DNA of 50,695 nt, from contig NZ_QHLI01000014.1 in assembly GCF_006864425.1 (NCBI RefSeq), positions 1 to 50,695 on the forward strand. Reading direction: 5' to 3'. The notes beneath the pieces are model-generated. The model was not told the origin of the DNA, ran no database searches, and worked only from the letters and a program-made list of their open reading frames with translations. Positions 1-8,880 of the stretch are shown piece by piece (within the stretch, counting starts at the first letter, position 1; every line of letters starts with the position of its first letter). A program made the translations under genes and the position numbers. Source of the stretch: Campylobacter troglodytis. Its GTDB lineage: Bacteria > Campylobacterota > Campylobacteria > Campylobacterales > Campylobacteraceae.

Positions 1-139
1 CTAAATTTAGGGGCATAAAAAAAGAAAATTTTGTGTTTCATTTAAAAAAAACAAAATTAAGACGAAAAATTTAGGACAAAATTCTCATCAAAATTTGCTG
101 AAATTGATAAGAGAAAATCCTATTAGAGTATCTTGAGCC
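1..139 (+). mobile_element. 3' end relic of an IS1595-like element (type B ends)
   Basis: The first 139 bases closely match the last part of the better preserved element ending at 47502, including the stretch around GACGAAAAATTTAGGACAAA and the run up to a terminal TTGAGCC. The inner part corresponds to the C-terminal tail of an ISXO2/IS1595-type transposase, but no open frame survives. The left end lies outside the window. The terminal inverted repeat is partly eroded (AGTATCTTGAGCC against AAGTTTAATTGAGCC elsewhere). Confidence 0.75.
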
Positions 140-286
140 AAAATTTATCTTTTATGAGTTTTTTTAAACTCTGTAAATAAAAGACATAAATGCTGTTAAA
201 TTTAAACAAAGGCTTTGAATTTTTATAAAATTCATAAGCTCCTTTGAATTTTATAAAAAGTTAGCAAATTTTTTCAAGGAACTAGC

Positions 287-895
287 GTGAATTTAGAAAC
301 CATTTATAAAGAAAATAAGGCACTGTTGCAGGGGCATTTTTTATTAAGCTCAGGCAAGCATTCAAATTTTTATCTTCAAAGCGCTAGGGTGCTTGAAAGT
401 CCTCTTGTAGCACAAAGACTTTGCAAGGAATTAGCACTCATCATTGAAAGAACAGCCCTTGATTTTGATGCCATTTGCTCGCCTGCTCTTGGTGGCATAC
501 TTGCAGGCTATGAGCTTGCCCGTGCTTGCGAGAAAAGATTTATCTTTACAGAAAGAGTGAATTCGCTTATGAGTCTTCGCAGAGGCTTTGAGGTGAAAAA
601 GGGCGAGAAATTCATCATTTGCGAGGATATAATCACCACAGGAGGCTCAGCGCTTGAAAGTGCTCTTGTCTTAGAGCAGCTTGGAGGCGTTATAGTTGGC
701 TTTGCAGCCTTGGCAAACCGTGGCTTTTGTGGGGTTAGTAATTTAAAAACAAGCCCAAAGCCAAATGCTAAGTTGCCAAGCGATCTGCCACTTTTTGCCC
801 TTGGAAATTTCGACTTTGAAATTTATGAGCCTAGCAACTGTCCTTTGTGTAAGCAAGGATCAGTTGCCATAAAGCCAGGAAGTAGAGGAAATTAG
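287..895 (+). CDS. pyrE: Orotate phosphoribosyltransferase
   Basis: PyrE joins orotate to PRPP to make orotidine monophosphate in de novo pyrimidine synthesis, in the cytoplasm. The 202-residue length is normal for epsilonproteobacterial PyrE. An orotate-binding segment [12 protein letters not shown] lies near residues 21-32 and the PRPP loop [11 protein letters not shown] at about 112-122. The start is GTG, with AAGGA seven bases upstream. A C-terminal CPLCKQG segment holds a CxxC pair. It heads the same block as in C. jejuni (pyrE, RDD protein, nrdB), but here 557 bp of repeat-rich DNA separates it from the next gene, so it may be transcribed alone. Confidence 0.95.
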   Translation: MNLETIYKENKALLQGHFLLSSGKHSNFYLQSARVLESPLVAQRLCKELALIIERTALDFDAICSPALGGILAGYELARACEKRFIFTERVNSLMSLRRGFEVKKGEKFIICEDIITTGGSALESALVLEQLGGVIVGFAALANRGFCGVSNLKTSPKPNAKLPSDLPLFALGNFDFEIYEPSNCPLCKQGSVAIKPGSRGN

Positions 896-999
896 CCTAG
901 CATTTACAAGCCTTGAAATTTATTAGATAAGGCGATATTATTTCTTGTGTGTAAAGACATAAGCTTGTCATCTTGCTATAAAAGCTTATTTTGCAGTAG

Positions 1000-1217
1000 A
1001 AACTCTGTTTTATCAAAGAAGCTTTTTGTCAAAATAGCTAAGCTTTGCAGAAAAAACTTCGTTTTCTAACGCAACTAGGCTTTGTCCGAGAAAATTCATT
1101 TGATAAAAACACTTCATTTTATAAAGAAGCTAGGCTTTATCTAAGAAATTTCGTTTGACAAAGAAACTTCGTTTCATAAAGGAGTTAAGCTTTGTAGGAA
1201 AAACTTTGTTTTGAGAT
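1000..1217. repeat. Degenerate tandem repeat in the pyrE-RDD gap, about 55-bp unit
   Basis: The 557-bp gap between pyrE and the RDD gene (896-1452) has no credible reading frame. Its middle holds about four diverged units of about 55 bp, starting near 1000, 1054, 1110 and 1164. Each has the pattern AACTTCGTTTNATAAAG, then AGCTAGGCTTTGT, then AGAAA. The units differ at many positions, so this is an old duplication. The last 100 bp are plain AT-rich DNA leading to the next gene. Confidence 0.65.
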
Positions 1218-1452
1218 ACTTAGTGCAAAAAAATTCAACGCTTTAAGGTTCTAAAAATAAGCAAGAGTAAGAAAAAATTATCATCAAAAAATTCTTTGTC
1301 TTAGTCAGCGAGTTAAGTTTTTTTGTCAAATTAAACAAGCTTAGTGGCAAATTTAAGCCAATAAACCGTCCTAAAATAAACAAATTTTGTATGATTTATC
1401 CTTATTTTAGCAAGAAATAAGAAAAATTAAAGTAAAATTTAATGGAAATTAC

Positions 1453-1887
1453 ATGGAAGACAAAACTGAAAATAAACCAAAACAAAGGGCAAGATTAGCC
1501 TCTCGTTTTGAAAGAGCAAAGGCTTTTTTGATTGATCTTTTCTTGATTTATGTGCCTATTTTATACCTTTGGTATTTTATACTTGGTTCAAAAGAAGCCT
1601 TTTTGGCTAATCAGATTGCGATCTTTATTTGCTGTGCTTTTTTTGGTCTAACTCAAGGGCTTTTTTTAAGCATAAAGGCTCAAAGTCCGGGTCTTAGAGC
1701 TTACGAGCTTTATTTAATTGAAAGAAAGACAGGCAAAAAGGCAAATTTTTTTAGGATAATGCTAAGATATATAGTATTTTTGTTAGGCTCGTCCTTGCTT
1801 TTTGGGCTTTTGATGAGCTTTTTGAGAAAAGACGGTTTGACCTTGCACGATCTACTTAGTCAAACCTGCATAGTTAGAAAGGTTTAG
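1453..1887 (+). CDS. RDD family inner-membrane protein
   Basis: This 144-residue protein has a basic N-terminus (KPKQRARLASRFERAKAFLIDLF) followed by hydrophobic segments near residues 25-45, 55-75 and 105-125. The R-x-x-A-x-x-x-D pattern (RAKAFLIDLF) and SPGLRAYELYLIERKTGKKA after the second segment are typical of the RDD fold, whose function is mostly unknown; some members act in ion transport. It ends one base before nrdB starts, so the two are probably cotranscribed, the same arrangement as C. jejuni Cj0232c-nrdB. No substrate can be read from the sequence. Confidence 0.85.
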   Translation: MEDKTENKPKQRARLASRFERAKAFLIDLFLIYVPILYLWYFILGSKEAFLANQIAIFICCAFFGLTQGLFLSIKAQSPGLRAYELYLIERKTGKKANFFRIMLRYIVFLLGSSLLFGLLMSFLRKDGLTLHDLLSQTCIVRKV

Positions 1888-1888
1888 T

Positions 1889-2911
1889 ATGCAAAAAAAA
1901 AGAATTTATAATCCAAACTCAGAAGAAACTTTAAGCCAAAGACAGGTCTTCAATGGAAATCCCCACGGCATCTTAAATTTCACCAAGGCTAAGTATGTCT
2001 GGGCCTTAAAGCTTTGGGACATAATGGAAGCAAACACTTGGTTTCCAAAGGAGGTTGATACCACCAGAGATGCCCTAGATTACCGCACGAATTTAACCAA
2101 GGCTGAAAAAAGAATGTACGATTTGGTTTGGTCTCAGCTTATCTCAATGGATAGCTTTCAAACAAATAACCTAGCAGACAACATAAACCCCTACATAACA
2201 GCACCTGAGATTAACGCTGTCTTAACCCGTCAAGCCTACGAGGAGGCAAATCATTCAAAGTCCTATGCTGTGATGGTTGAGGCCATTTGTGAAAATACCG
2301 ATCTTATCTATGAGATGGAAAAACACGATTCTACCTTGCGTGAAAAAAATGACTTCATTTCAAGCATTTATGAGGATTTGGCTGGGGATGTGGATGATAA
2401 CAAGCTCTTACTTGCTATGGTGGCAAATCAGATCTTAGAAGGCATTTATTTTTACAGCGGCTTTACTGCTATTTATGCCCTTGCAAGGGCTGGCAAGATG
2501 CTAGGTTCTGCTCAAATGATAAGATTTATCCAAAGAGATGAGATAACTCATCTACTTTTGTTTCAAAATATGATAAACTCCACACGCAAGGAAAGGCCTG
2601 ATCTTTTCAACGAAGAAAACATAGATAAAATTTATGATATGTTTAAAAAGGCTGGTGAGCTTGAGATTAAATGGGGCAAGTATATCACTCAAAATCAGAT
2701 CATGGGTTTTACAGATGAGATTATAGAAGAATACATCCACTATCTCATAGATCAAAGGCTAGTTGCCATTAATCTTTCTAGAATTTACAATGCAAAGCAT
2801 CCCATAAAATGGGTCGATGATTTTGCTAAATTCAACGATCAAAAGAGTAATTTCTTTGAGGGCAAGGTTACAAACTACTCAAAAGGGAGCATTAGCTTTG
2901 ATGATTTTTAA
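1889..2911 (+). CDS. nrdB: Class Ia ribonucleotide reductase, beta subunit
   Basis: NrdB carries the di-iron tyrosyl radical used by the NrdA subunit to reduce ribonucleoside diphosphates for DNA synthesis. By comparison with the E. coli protein (D84, E115, H118, Y122), the metal ligands and radical tyrosine are D88 (ISMDSF), E119, H122 and Y126 (EEANHSKSY). The second set of ligands lies in QILEGIYFY and RDEITHLLLF. At 340 residues it is full length, and the C-terminus ends in the acidic, aromatic tail SISFDDF that docks into NrdA. nrdA is not in the window. Its last 11 bases overlap the start of the small ORF that follows. Confidence 0.95.
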   Translation: MQKKRIYNPNSEETLSQRQVFNGNPHGILNFTKAKYVWALKLWDIMEANTWFPKEVDTTRDALDYRTNLTKAEKRMYDLVWSQLISMDSFQTNNLADNINPYITAPEINAVLTRQAYEEANHSKSYAVMVEAICENTDLIYEMEKHDSTLREKNDFISSIYEDLAGDVDDNKLLLAMVANQILEGIYFYSGFTAIYALARAGKMLGSAQMIRFIQRDEITHLLLFQNMINSTRKERPDLFNEENIDKIYDMFKKAGELEIKWGKYITQNQIMGFTDEIIEEYIHYLIDQRLVAINLSRIYNAKHPIKWVDDFAKFNDQKSNFFEGKVTNYSKGSISFDDF

Positions 2912-3389
2912 AGATTTTTTAAGTTTTTTTCTTAAAAGAAAAATACTGTCTTTTGTGAATTTTTCTTTGCTTAGAATTTCAAGCAAGTCCTTGCAAAGAC
3001 GCTTATATAAAATGAGCTTTTTGTTTCTCTTATCTTGCATTCTTGCAAGTTTAAAAAAGAATCTACAAGCCACACTAATTCAAAACAAGGCTTTCTTTTT
3101 AAGGGCTGAATTTTTTCTTAAATTCACGGCAAACTTTCTAGCCTTAAAGGCAAGAATTATGCCTCTTTTACCTTGTAAGCTAAGAAATTCAAAAACCCTT
3201 GCCAGTAAAACTTTTTTCAAAAAGCATTATTTTTTTAAAGCTATTAAAAATTCAAGCTTTGCAGATCTTAAGCCAAAAAATTCACAAGATCTAAGCATTA
3301 AATTTAAAAATTCAAAGTTTCCAAGAATTAAATTTCAAAATTCACAAAAACTAAGCTTAAATTCATCCAAATTGGGAGTAAATAAATGA
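2901..3389 (+). CDS. Small basic hypothetical protein built partly from AATTCA repeats
   Basis: I do not recognise this 162-residue ORF. An ATG at 2901, overlapping the nrdB stop, and an ATGA overlap with pncB at the other end argue that it is translated, as a coupled gene in the operon. The N-terminal half is hydrophobic and basic (segments around residues 5-25 and 33-50). The second half is low-complexity and Lys/Ser/Asn-rich, with repeated N-S pairs (KNSKTL, IKNSSF, PKNSQD, FKNSKF, FQNSQK, LNSSK) encoded by repeated AAATTCA motifs. An earlier start at 2817 inside nrdB is open but unlikely. C. jejuni has a small hypothetical gene at the same place. It could be a poorly conserved membrane-associated protein or an ORF degraded by motif expansion. 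Confidence 0.5.
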   Translation: MIFKDFLSFFLKRKILSFVNFSLLRISSKSLQRRLYKMSFLFLLSCILASLKKNLQATLIQNKAFFLRAEFFLKFTANFLALKARIMPLLPCKLRNSKTLASKTFFKKHYFFKAIKNSSFADLKPKNSQDLSIKFKNSKFPRIKFQNSQKLSLNSSKLGVNK

Positions 3390-4759
3390 AACAAAATCTA
3401 AGCCTACTTTGCGATCTTTACGAGTTTACTATGAGTTATGGCTACTTAAAAAATGGCTGGAAGGATAAGATTTGCTATTTTGAGGTCTTTTTTCGCGAGG
3501 TACCTGATAAGGGAGGCTTTGTGATAGCGGCTGGCTTGGAGCAAATCATTGACTTTGTTGAGAATTTGCATTTTGATGAGAGCGATCTTGAATTTTTGCG
3601 CTCAAAAAAGCTTTTTGATGAGGAGTTTTTGAGCTATTTGAAAAATTTTCATTTTGATGGGGATATTTTTGCTGTCAAAGAAGGAGAGATAGTCTTTGCA
3701 AATGAGCCTATGTTGGTGGTTAGAGCAAGTGCTCCTCAAGCTCAATTACTTGAAACCTTTATCCTACTTACCCTAAATCATCAAAGCCTCATAGCCACAA
3801 AGGCTTCTCGCATAGTTAGGGCTGCAAATTCTAGATCCGTGCTTGAATTTGGCTCAAGAAGAGCCCAGGGCATAGACGCAGCACTTAACGGAGCAAGGGC
3901 AGCCTTCATAGGCTCATCTTCTAGCTCAGCTTGCGCCTTGGTTGAAAAGCTTTTTGGCATAAATTCAGTAGGCACCATGGCTCATTCTTGGGTTCAGATC
4001 TTTGATGACGAGCTAGAAGCCTTTGTTAGATACTGTGAGCTTTATCCGCACAATACTATCTTGCTTGTAGATACCTATGATGCTAAAAGAGGCATTAAAA
4101 ATGCCATAAAGGCTTTCAAGCAGGTGCTTGTTCCAAGGGGGATTTATGACTTTGGCATTAGAATTGATTCAGGCGATCTAGCCAAGCTTTCTAAATTTGC
4201 TAGAAAGGAACTTGACAAAGAGGGGCTTTTTAACTGCAAGATCATAGCCAGTGGGGGACTTGATGAGTTTGAAATTTCAAGGCTTTTGAAAAGTGGGGCA
4301 AAGATTGACATCTTTGGAGTGGGAGAAAGGCTTATTACGGCTAAAAGCTCACCTGTTTTAGGCTGTGTTTATAAGCTTGTGGCTGTAGAAGATGGCAAAC
4401 TTTTAATCCCTAAGATCAAAATAAGCGACACCATCAATAAGATCTCAAATCCTCACTACAAAAGACTTTACCGCTTTTTTGATGGCAAAAAGGCTGTGTA
4501 TGACAAGCTTTGCTTGTTTGATGAGGTAGTAAGTGATGATAAATTCACAGTTAAAGAGCTCTTAGTTCCCATCTTTGAAAAAGGAAGGCTGGTTTATAAG
4601 CTGCCAAGCTTGCAAGAGAGTAAAGATTACGCCCAGGCCCAACTTGATCTCTTTGATGAGAAGCTTAAAAGCATAAAAAGACCAAGTTCTTACAAGCTTT
4701 ATTTATCCCCAAAACTTCAAAAACTCAAAAGAACCCTTCTTAAAAAGGCTAAACAGTGA
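3386..4759 (+). CDS. pncB: Nicotinate phosphoribosyltransferase
   Basis: PncB converts nicotinate and PRPP, with ATP hydrolysis, into nicotinate mononucleotide in the Preiss-Handler route of NAD salvage. The N-terminal LCDLYEFTMSYGYLK, the central EFGSRRAQGIDAAL and the GTMAHSWVQ segment with the phospho-accepting histidine are family signatures. IRIDSGDLAKLS and IIASGGLDEFEI follow in the type II phosphoribosyltransferase barrel. The 457-residue length fits. The start ATG overlaps the stop of the preceding ORF (ATGA) and its own stop overlaps the GTG of pcm, so the block is tightly coupled. The C-terminal 40 residues are lysine-rich. Confidence 0.93.
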   Translation: MKQNLSLLCDLYEFTMSYGYLKNGWKDKICYFEVFFREVPDKGGFVIAAGLEQIIDFVENLHFDESDLEFLRSKKLFDEEFLSYLKNFHFDGDIFAVKEGEIVFANEPMLVVRASAPQAQLLETFILLTLNHQSLIATKASRIVRAANSRSVLEFGSRRAQGIDAALNGARAAFIGSSSSSACALVEKLFGINSVGTMAHSWVQIFDDELEAFVRYCELYPHNTILLVDTYDAKRGIKNAIKAFKQVLVPRGIYDFGIRIDSGDLAKLSKFARKELDKEGLFNCKIIASGGLDEFEISRLLKSGAKIDIFGVGERLITAKSSPVLGCVYKLVAVEDGKLLIPKIKISDTINKISNPHYKRLYRFFDGKKAVYDKLCLFDEVVSDDKFTVKELLVPIFEKGRLVYKLPSLQESKDYAQAQLDLFDEKLKSIKRPSSYKLYLSPKLQKLKRTLLKKAKQ

Positions 4760-5391
4760 ATTTTTTAGATCAAATAGAACAAAGAAAGTGTAAAAATATG
4801 GCAGAGGAGATCTCAGCCAAATTCCCCATCAATGAGAGCTTATTTAAGGCATTTTGCTCTATTCCCAGAGAGCTTTTTTCTCCTTTAAAAGCACATGCTT
4901 ATGATCTTAATGCCTTGCCTATGGCTTATCAGTGGCTTAGCTCTCCTTTAACTGTGGCTAAGATGACTATGGCACTTGACTTTGAATTGGCTGATAATGT
5001 CTTAGAAATAGGCTGTGGCAGTGGGTATCAAGCTGCCATTTTAAGCAAGGTAATTAGGCGGGTTTTTACCATAGAACGCATAGAAAAACTAGCAAATAGT
5101 GCCAAAAAAGCCTTTAAAGACTTAGAATTAAACAATATCTTCGTCCTTCACGCAGACGGACAGCTTGGCTGGGCTAGATATGCTCCCTATGATAGGATCT
5201 TATTTTCAGCCTATGCTAAGACCGTTCCTGAGGGCTTATTTGATCAGCTAAGTGAAAATGGCATCCTAGTAGCTCCTATGCTAGAAAATAACAAACAGTA
5301 TATAACCAAATTTATGAAAACCCCAAAAGGCATTCGCAAAGAAGTGCTTGATGAGTGCGTCTTTGTGCCCATACTTGATGGAAAGGAGTAG
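4756..5391 (+). CDS. pcm: Protein-L-isoaspartate O-methyltransferase
   Basis: Pcm uses S-adenosylmethionine to methylate L-isoaspartyl residues in aged proteins and so starts their repair. The SAM-binding motif VLEIGCGSGYQAAIL lies near residues 77-91, followed by VFTIERIEKLA (motif II) and HADGQLGW. The 211-residue length is standard. The start is a GTG within GTGA, overlapping the pncB stop, and the first residues MNFLDQIEQRKC are reasonable for the family. It is the last gene of the coupled plus-strand block; the next 600 bases are non-coding repeats. Confidence 0.92.
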   Translation: MNFLDQIEQRKCKNMAEEISAKFPINESLFKAFCSIPRELFSPLKAHAYDLNALPMAYQWLSSPLTVAKMTMALDFELADNVLEIGCGSGYQAAILSKVIRRVFTIERIEKLANSAKKAFKDLELNNIFVLHADGQLGWARYAPYDRILFSAYAKTVPEGLFDQLSENGILVAPMLENNKQYITKFMKTPKGIRKEVLDECVFVPILDGKE

Positions 5392-5460
5392 CTTTAATTC
5401 ACTGTGAATTTATTAAGAATTTACGGTGTAAGTGATTTTAAATTTGCATGAATTTATTAA

Positions 5461-5915
5461 ATTCACAAGGCAAGTTTCACAAAAATTCTCACTTCAACTT
5501 GCATTTTAAAAACTCAACAAACCTAAATTTAAAAGCCTAAAAATCACAAAGCGTTTTAAAAAAACTTAAATTCAAAAATGTAAATTCACACAAACATTTT
5601 GTGTTTTCAAAAAAATTTACATTTAAAAATTTAAATTCACACAATAACTTTTCAAACAACCCTAAATTCAAAAGCCTAAAATTCACAAGGCAAGTTTCAC
5701 AAAAATTCTCACTTCAACTTGCATTTTAAAAACTCAACAAACCTAAATTCAAAAGCTTAAAATTCACAAAGCGTTTTAAAAAAAGCTTAAATTCAAAACT
5801 TTAAATTCACACAAACATTTTGTGTTTTCAAAAAATTCACATTCAAAAACTTAAATTCAAAAATGTAAATTCACACAAGCATTTTGTGTTTTCAAACAAA
5901 TTTACATTTAAAAGC
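5461..5915. repeat. Long direct repeats upstream of flgE
   Basis: The 608-bp gap between pcm and flgE contains no gene. A block of about 150 bp starting at 5461 (ATTCACAAGGCAAGTTTCAC) recurs at 5681 with only a few differences, a spacing of 220 bp. A shorter third copy of its 3' part lies at about 5851-5915. Each unit contains the palindrome ACACAAA-CAT-TTTGTGT (second copy near 5810-5826), able to form a 7-bp hairpin, and many AAATTCA motifs. Confidence 0.85.
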
Positions 5916-5945
5916 TTAACTTCACAAGGCAAATTCAAACTTAAC

Positions 5946-5963
5946 TTTGGAACAATTCTTGCT
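5946..5963 (+). promoter_or_regulatory. Sigma-54 promoter of flgE
   Basis: TTTGGAAC-AATTC-TTGCT matches the sigma-54 consensus TGGCAC-N5-TTGCW. The GG at 5949-5950 and the GC at 5961-5962 are separated by exactly 10 bases. The start codon of flgE is 37 bases after the -12 element. In C. jejuni the middle flagellar genes, including the hook gene, use RpoN with FlgSR, so this site fits the gene it precedes. An AAAGGA ribosome site follows at 5988-5993. Confidence 0.88.
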
Positions 5964-5999
5964 TATATCCATCAAACAATATTTTATAAAGGATTTAAC

Positions 6000-8657
6000 A
6001 TGATGAGATCTCTTTGGTCTGGCGTGTCCGGACTCAGAATGCACCAAATCGGTATGGATGTCGAGGGTAACAACATAGCCAATGTTAATACCTCAGGCTT
6101 TAAATACTCTCGCGTAAACTACGCCTCTATGTTTTCTCAAACTATGGCTATTGCCACCCAGCCTACCACCACAGGACTTGGCGGACAAAACCCTATGCAA
6201 ATAGGACTGGGCGTGAATGCTAACTCCACAATGCGAGTTCACTCTCAAGGCAATGTCTCAAGGACAGACAGAAATTACGACATAGCCATTAGTGGAAATG
6301 GCTTTTTTCTAGTAAGCCCTGATGGAGGAAACACCCAGTATCTCACAAGAGACGGAGCCTTTAATCTTGACGCAGCTGGAAATTTCGTCAATAACTCAGG
6401 CTATGTGGTGCAAGGCTGGTTAAGAGATGCGGTTACTGGCATCATTGATACAGCCTTACCTGCTGGGAATTTAAGCTGGGATCCTGCTATGAGCTTACCA
6501 GCAAATCCAAGCTCAGAGATCTCACTCACAGCCACCCTAAATAGCGGAAGAAGAATCTCCCAAGAAACAAGTCGCTTTATCTACACCCTTGACTCAGTGC
6601 ACGGTTACAGAGTAGATACAGGTCAGCCAAACGATGAAAACGACCAAGGAAACACCGAGTTTTACACCAACTCAAACAATGCCCTTGATGTAACAGAAAA
6701 GGGTATTGACTTTGCTGCTGTTTATAATACCAGTAGCTATGAGAGCTTAAACTTAAGAGAAAATCAAGGCTTTTGGGTAAGCTTCAAAGACACTGAATTT
6801 GTAACCAACACAGGAGGACACGCCGTTTATGATCCTAACAACATAATCGAACAAGGTGCAGCAGGAGCTGGAAACGGGGTTGTCTTTTGGGGGGATGCCA
6901 ATCAAACAGTTAGACTTGACATCACCCTAAACGGAGTAGCCATACAAAATGATAACATAAGAAGCCTTGATGCAGCCATCACCTACATCAATGAATTCAC
7001 CACAGCTAACGGCACAAGGGCTGGCACAGGGGTTAGGGCTCAAAGAAAGATAGATGGATCGGGAATTGAGTTTGTAAATACAAACGCAAACGGAGAGGTT
7101 GATAATATGAAAAATATCAACTTGTTAGTGCAACCTGCAAACACAGCAGGTGAAAGCTGGCAAATTTCAGCTGTGCCACAGCAAGGTAATAGAACCTACA
7201 CCCAATCAAGAGTAGCAGCACCTGATACCTGGCTAATAGCAGATCCACCGGCCGGCCAAGGAAATCAAGGTGCTAATCAGATCCAAGTAATCACAGCTCA
7301 CAAATACACCTACACCTCAAGCACGGTAGATATAAGACCCATTATAAATCCAGACGGAGGTCCTCTTTTTAATGGAAACTTTGACGCAGGCTCAAATACC
7401 TTCACAGATCCAGCCTCACAGTACTATGTAGAGGTGCTAAATGGGGATCTGCTTACTACCACAGGAACCCTAGCAAGAAGATTTCACTCCACTGAGGATC
7501 TAAGAGAGCTTATACAAAGGGATGCTAGGTATGGGGTTGATTACAATGGAGACGGACGCTTTCGTATAGGAGATGATCTAAATGAAAAGGCTACCTTAAC
7601 AGTAGATAGCACAGGACGGTATGTATGGACTAATGTAAATGAGCAAAGCAATCTTAACACAGTTCGAGATGCCATCATAAACGCAAACCCAGGTGGAGGT
7701 GCAGGACAAATCTTTACAGGCATTTATAATCCTGGTAATCAAGCTACCAATCTTGATGGCATACAAGCAAGGGATATGGCTTATCAGATCACTACCTACA
7801 AAGATGATGCAGGACTTGTAAACTCTAACAATGCCCTAGCCCAACTCTTTCGTGCCTGGCAAGGCACCCTAGCCGCTGGAACTCAGACAAAAAGCTCATC
7901 TAGGATAGCTTTAAGTTCTTTTTCAACCTCCTTGCAAATGTATGACTCCCTTGGCACAAAGCATCTTTTAAGGGTGCAATGGACCAAGCATAATACCACA
8001 GTGGATGGGGGTAATGAATGGCAAATGATACTTCGCCTTGATGAGCCCGCAACCTTCAATGTAACAGGATCTGGCAGAAACAACATAGTCGTAGGCTCTG
8101 TTCGCTTTGGCAATGATGGCTCTTTGATCTCATATGATCCAACAACCTTTACTTTCAGTGGTAACAACGGCTCAGCACCAAATCAAGTAGTAAGCTTGAA
8201 TTTAGGAGCAGGTGGAGCCTTTAACGGACTTGTAAGTAATGATCAAACCTCAGCCCTTGCCAAACAAGATACAGACGGCTATCCTCCGGGGGTTTTAAGA
8301 CAGGGTATGGAAAACACAAGAGTTGATCAAGAAGGAAATATCATAGGCTCATTTACTAATGGTATAAATCTCTTTCTAGGCAAGATCGCTATGGGTAATG
8401 TAACAAACGACTCAGGACTTGAAGATGTGGGAAGCAATCTTTACAGACTTAGCTCAAACTCAGGCTCGCTAACCATAGGCACAGCAGGAACAGGAGGGCG
8501 TGGAGCCTTTCAAACCTCAGCCCTTGAAGCCTCAAATGCGGATTTGAGTTTGTCTTTAACCAACCTCATCGTCATACAAAGAGGCTATCAAGCAAACTCA
8601 AAGACCATAACCACAAGCGATCAGATGCTTAATACCTTGCTTCAGTTGAAGCAATAG
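6000..8657 (+). CDS. flgE: Flagellar hook protein, long Campylobacter type
   Basis: FlgE polymerises into the hook that joins the flagellar basal body to the filament. The N-terminal rod/hook signature SLWSGVSGLRMHQIGMDVEG and the C-terminal RGYQANSKTITTSDQMLNTL form the coiled D0 core. Between them lies a very long surface region, giving 885 residues against about 400 in E. coli and roughly 840-865 for the main C. jejuni hook protein. The start ATG at 6000 (MMRSLW) was chosen because AAAGGA lies six bases upstream and the sigma-54 promoter is just before it. A longer open frame reaching upstream to 5820 runs through repeats and the promoter and is not credible. It is flanked on both sides by repeat-rich DNA, so probably monocistronic. 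Confidence 0.93.
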   Translation: MMRSLWSGVSGLRMHQIGMDVEGNNIANVNTSGFKYSRVNYASMFSQTMAIATQPTTTGLGGQNPMQIGLGVNANSTMRVHSQGNVSRTDRNYDIAISGNGFFLVSPDGGNTQYLTRDGAFNLDAAGNFVNNSGYVVQGWLRDAVTGIIDTALPAGNLSWDPAMSLPANPSSEISLTATLNSGRRISQETSRFIYTLDSVHGYRVDTGQPNDENDQGNTEFYTNSNNALDVTEKGIDFAAVYNTSSYESLNLRENQGFWVSFKDTEFVTNTGGHAVYDPNNIIEQGAAGAGNGVVFWGDANQTVRLDITLNGVAIQNDNIRSLDAAITYINEFTTANGTRAGTGVRAQRKIDGSGIEFVNTNANGEVDNMKNINLLVQPANTAGESWQISAVPQQGNRTYTQSRVAAPDTWLIADPPAGQGNQGANQIQVITAHKYTYTSSTVDIRPIINPDGGPLFNGNFDAGSNTFTDPASQYYVEVLNGDLLTTTGTLARRFHSTEDLRELIQRDARYGVDYNGDGRFRIGDDLNEKATLTVDSTGRYVWTNVNEQSNLNTVRDAIINANPGGGAGQIFTGIYNPGNQATNLDGIQARDMAYQITTYKDDAGLVNSNNALAQLFRAWQGTLAAGTQTKSSSRIALSSFSTSLQMYDSLGTKHLLRVQWTKHNTTVDGGNEWQMILRLDEPATFNVTGSGRNNIVVGSVRFGNDGSLISYDPTTFTFSGNNGSAPNQVVSLNLGAGGAFNGLVSNDQTSALAKQDTDGYPPGVLRQGMENTRVDQEGNIIGSFTNGINLFLGKIAMGNVTNDSGLEDVGSNLYRLSSNSGSLTIGTAGTGGRGAFQTSALEASNADLSLSLTNLIVIQRGYQANSKTITTSDQMLNTLLQLKQ

Positions 8658-8710
8658 TTGAGGCTTTTGGGCTTGCAATACTTGAGCGTAGCGAAGTATC
8701 TCAATTTGTG

Positions 8711-8824
8711 CTTGTCGGACTGAGCTCGGTAATTTTCAGTTTGCCTTTTTGGTGGGCTGAATTTTGCCTTGTCGGACTTGGCTTGGTGGCTTTCAGCTTA
8801 GCTTTTTGGTGAGCTGAAAGGTTT
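8711..8824. repeat. 57-bp tandem pair after flgE
   Basis: Two adjacent diverged units start at 8711 and 8768, each beginning CTTGTCGGACT and carrying a TTTTTGGTGAGCTGA-like end. They lie at the start of a 755-bp gene-free region (8658-9412) between flgE and the convergent transporter gene. A 75-codon open frame on the minus strand here reads through the repeats and is not a gene. Confidence 0.6.
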
Positions 8825-8880
8825 TGTGGCTTTTTTGAAATGTTTTTTTGTGAGTAAATTTGTGTGGGACTGACACTTTT

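Noticed and set aside
5396-5410. Terminator after pcm (AATTCAC-T-GTGAATT)
   Set aside because: The stem is only 7 bp with a one-base loop and no T run directly after it.
5461-5915. CRISPR array
   Set aside because: The repeats are too long and too few, without uniform spacers, and no cas genes are present.
5820-5999. N-terminal extension of flgE
   Set aside because: It would be encoded by repeats and the sigma-54 promoter; the ATG at 6000 has the ribosome site and matches the family start.
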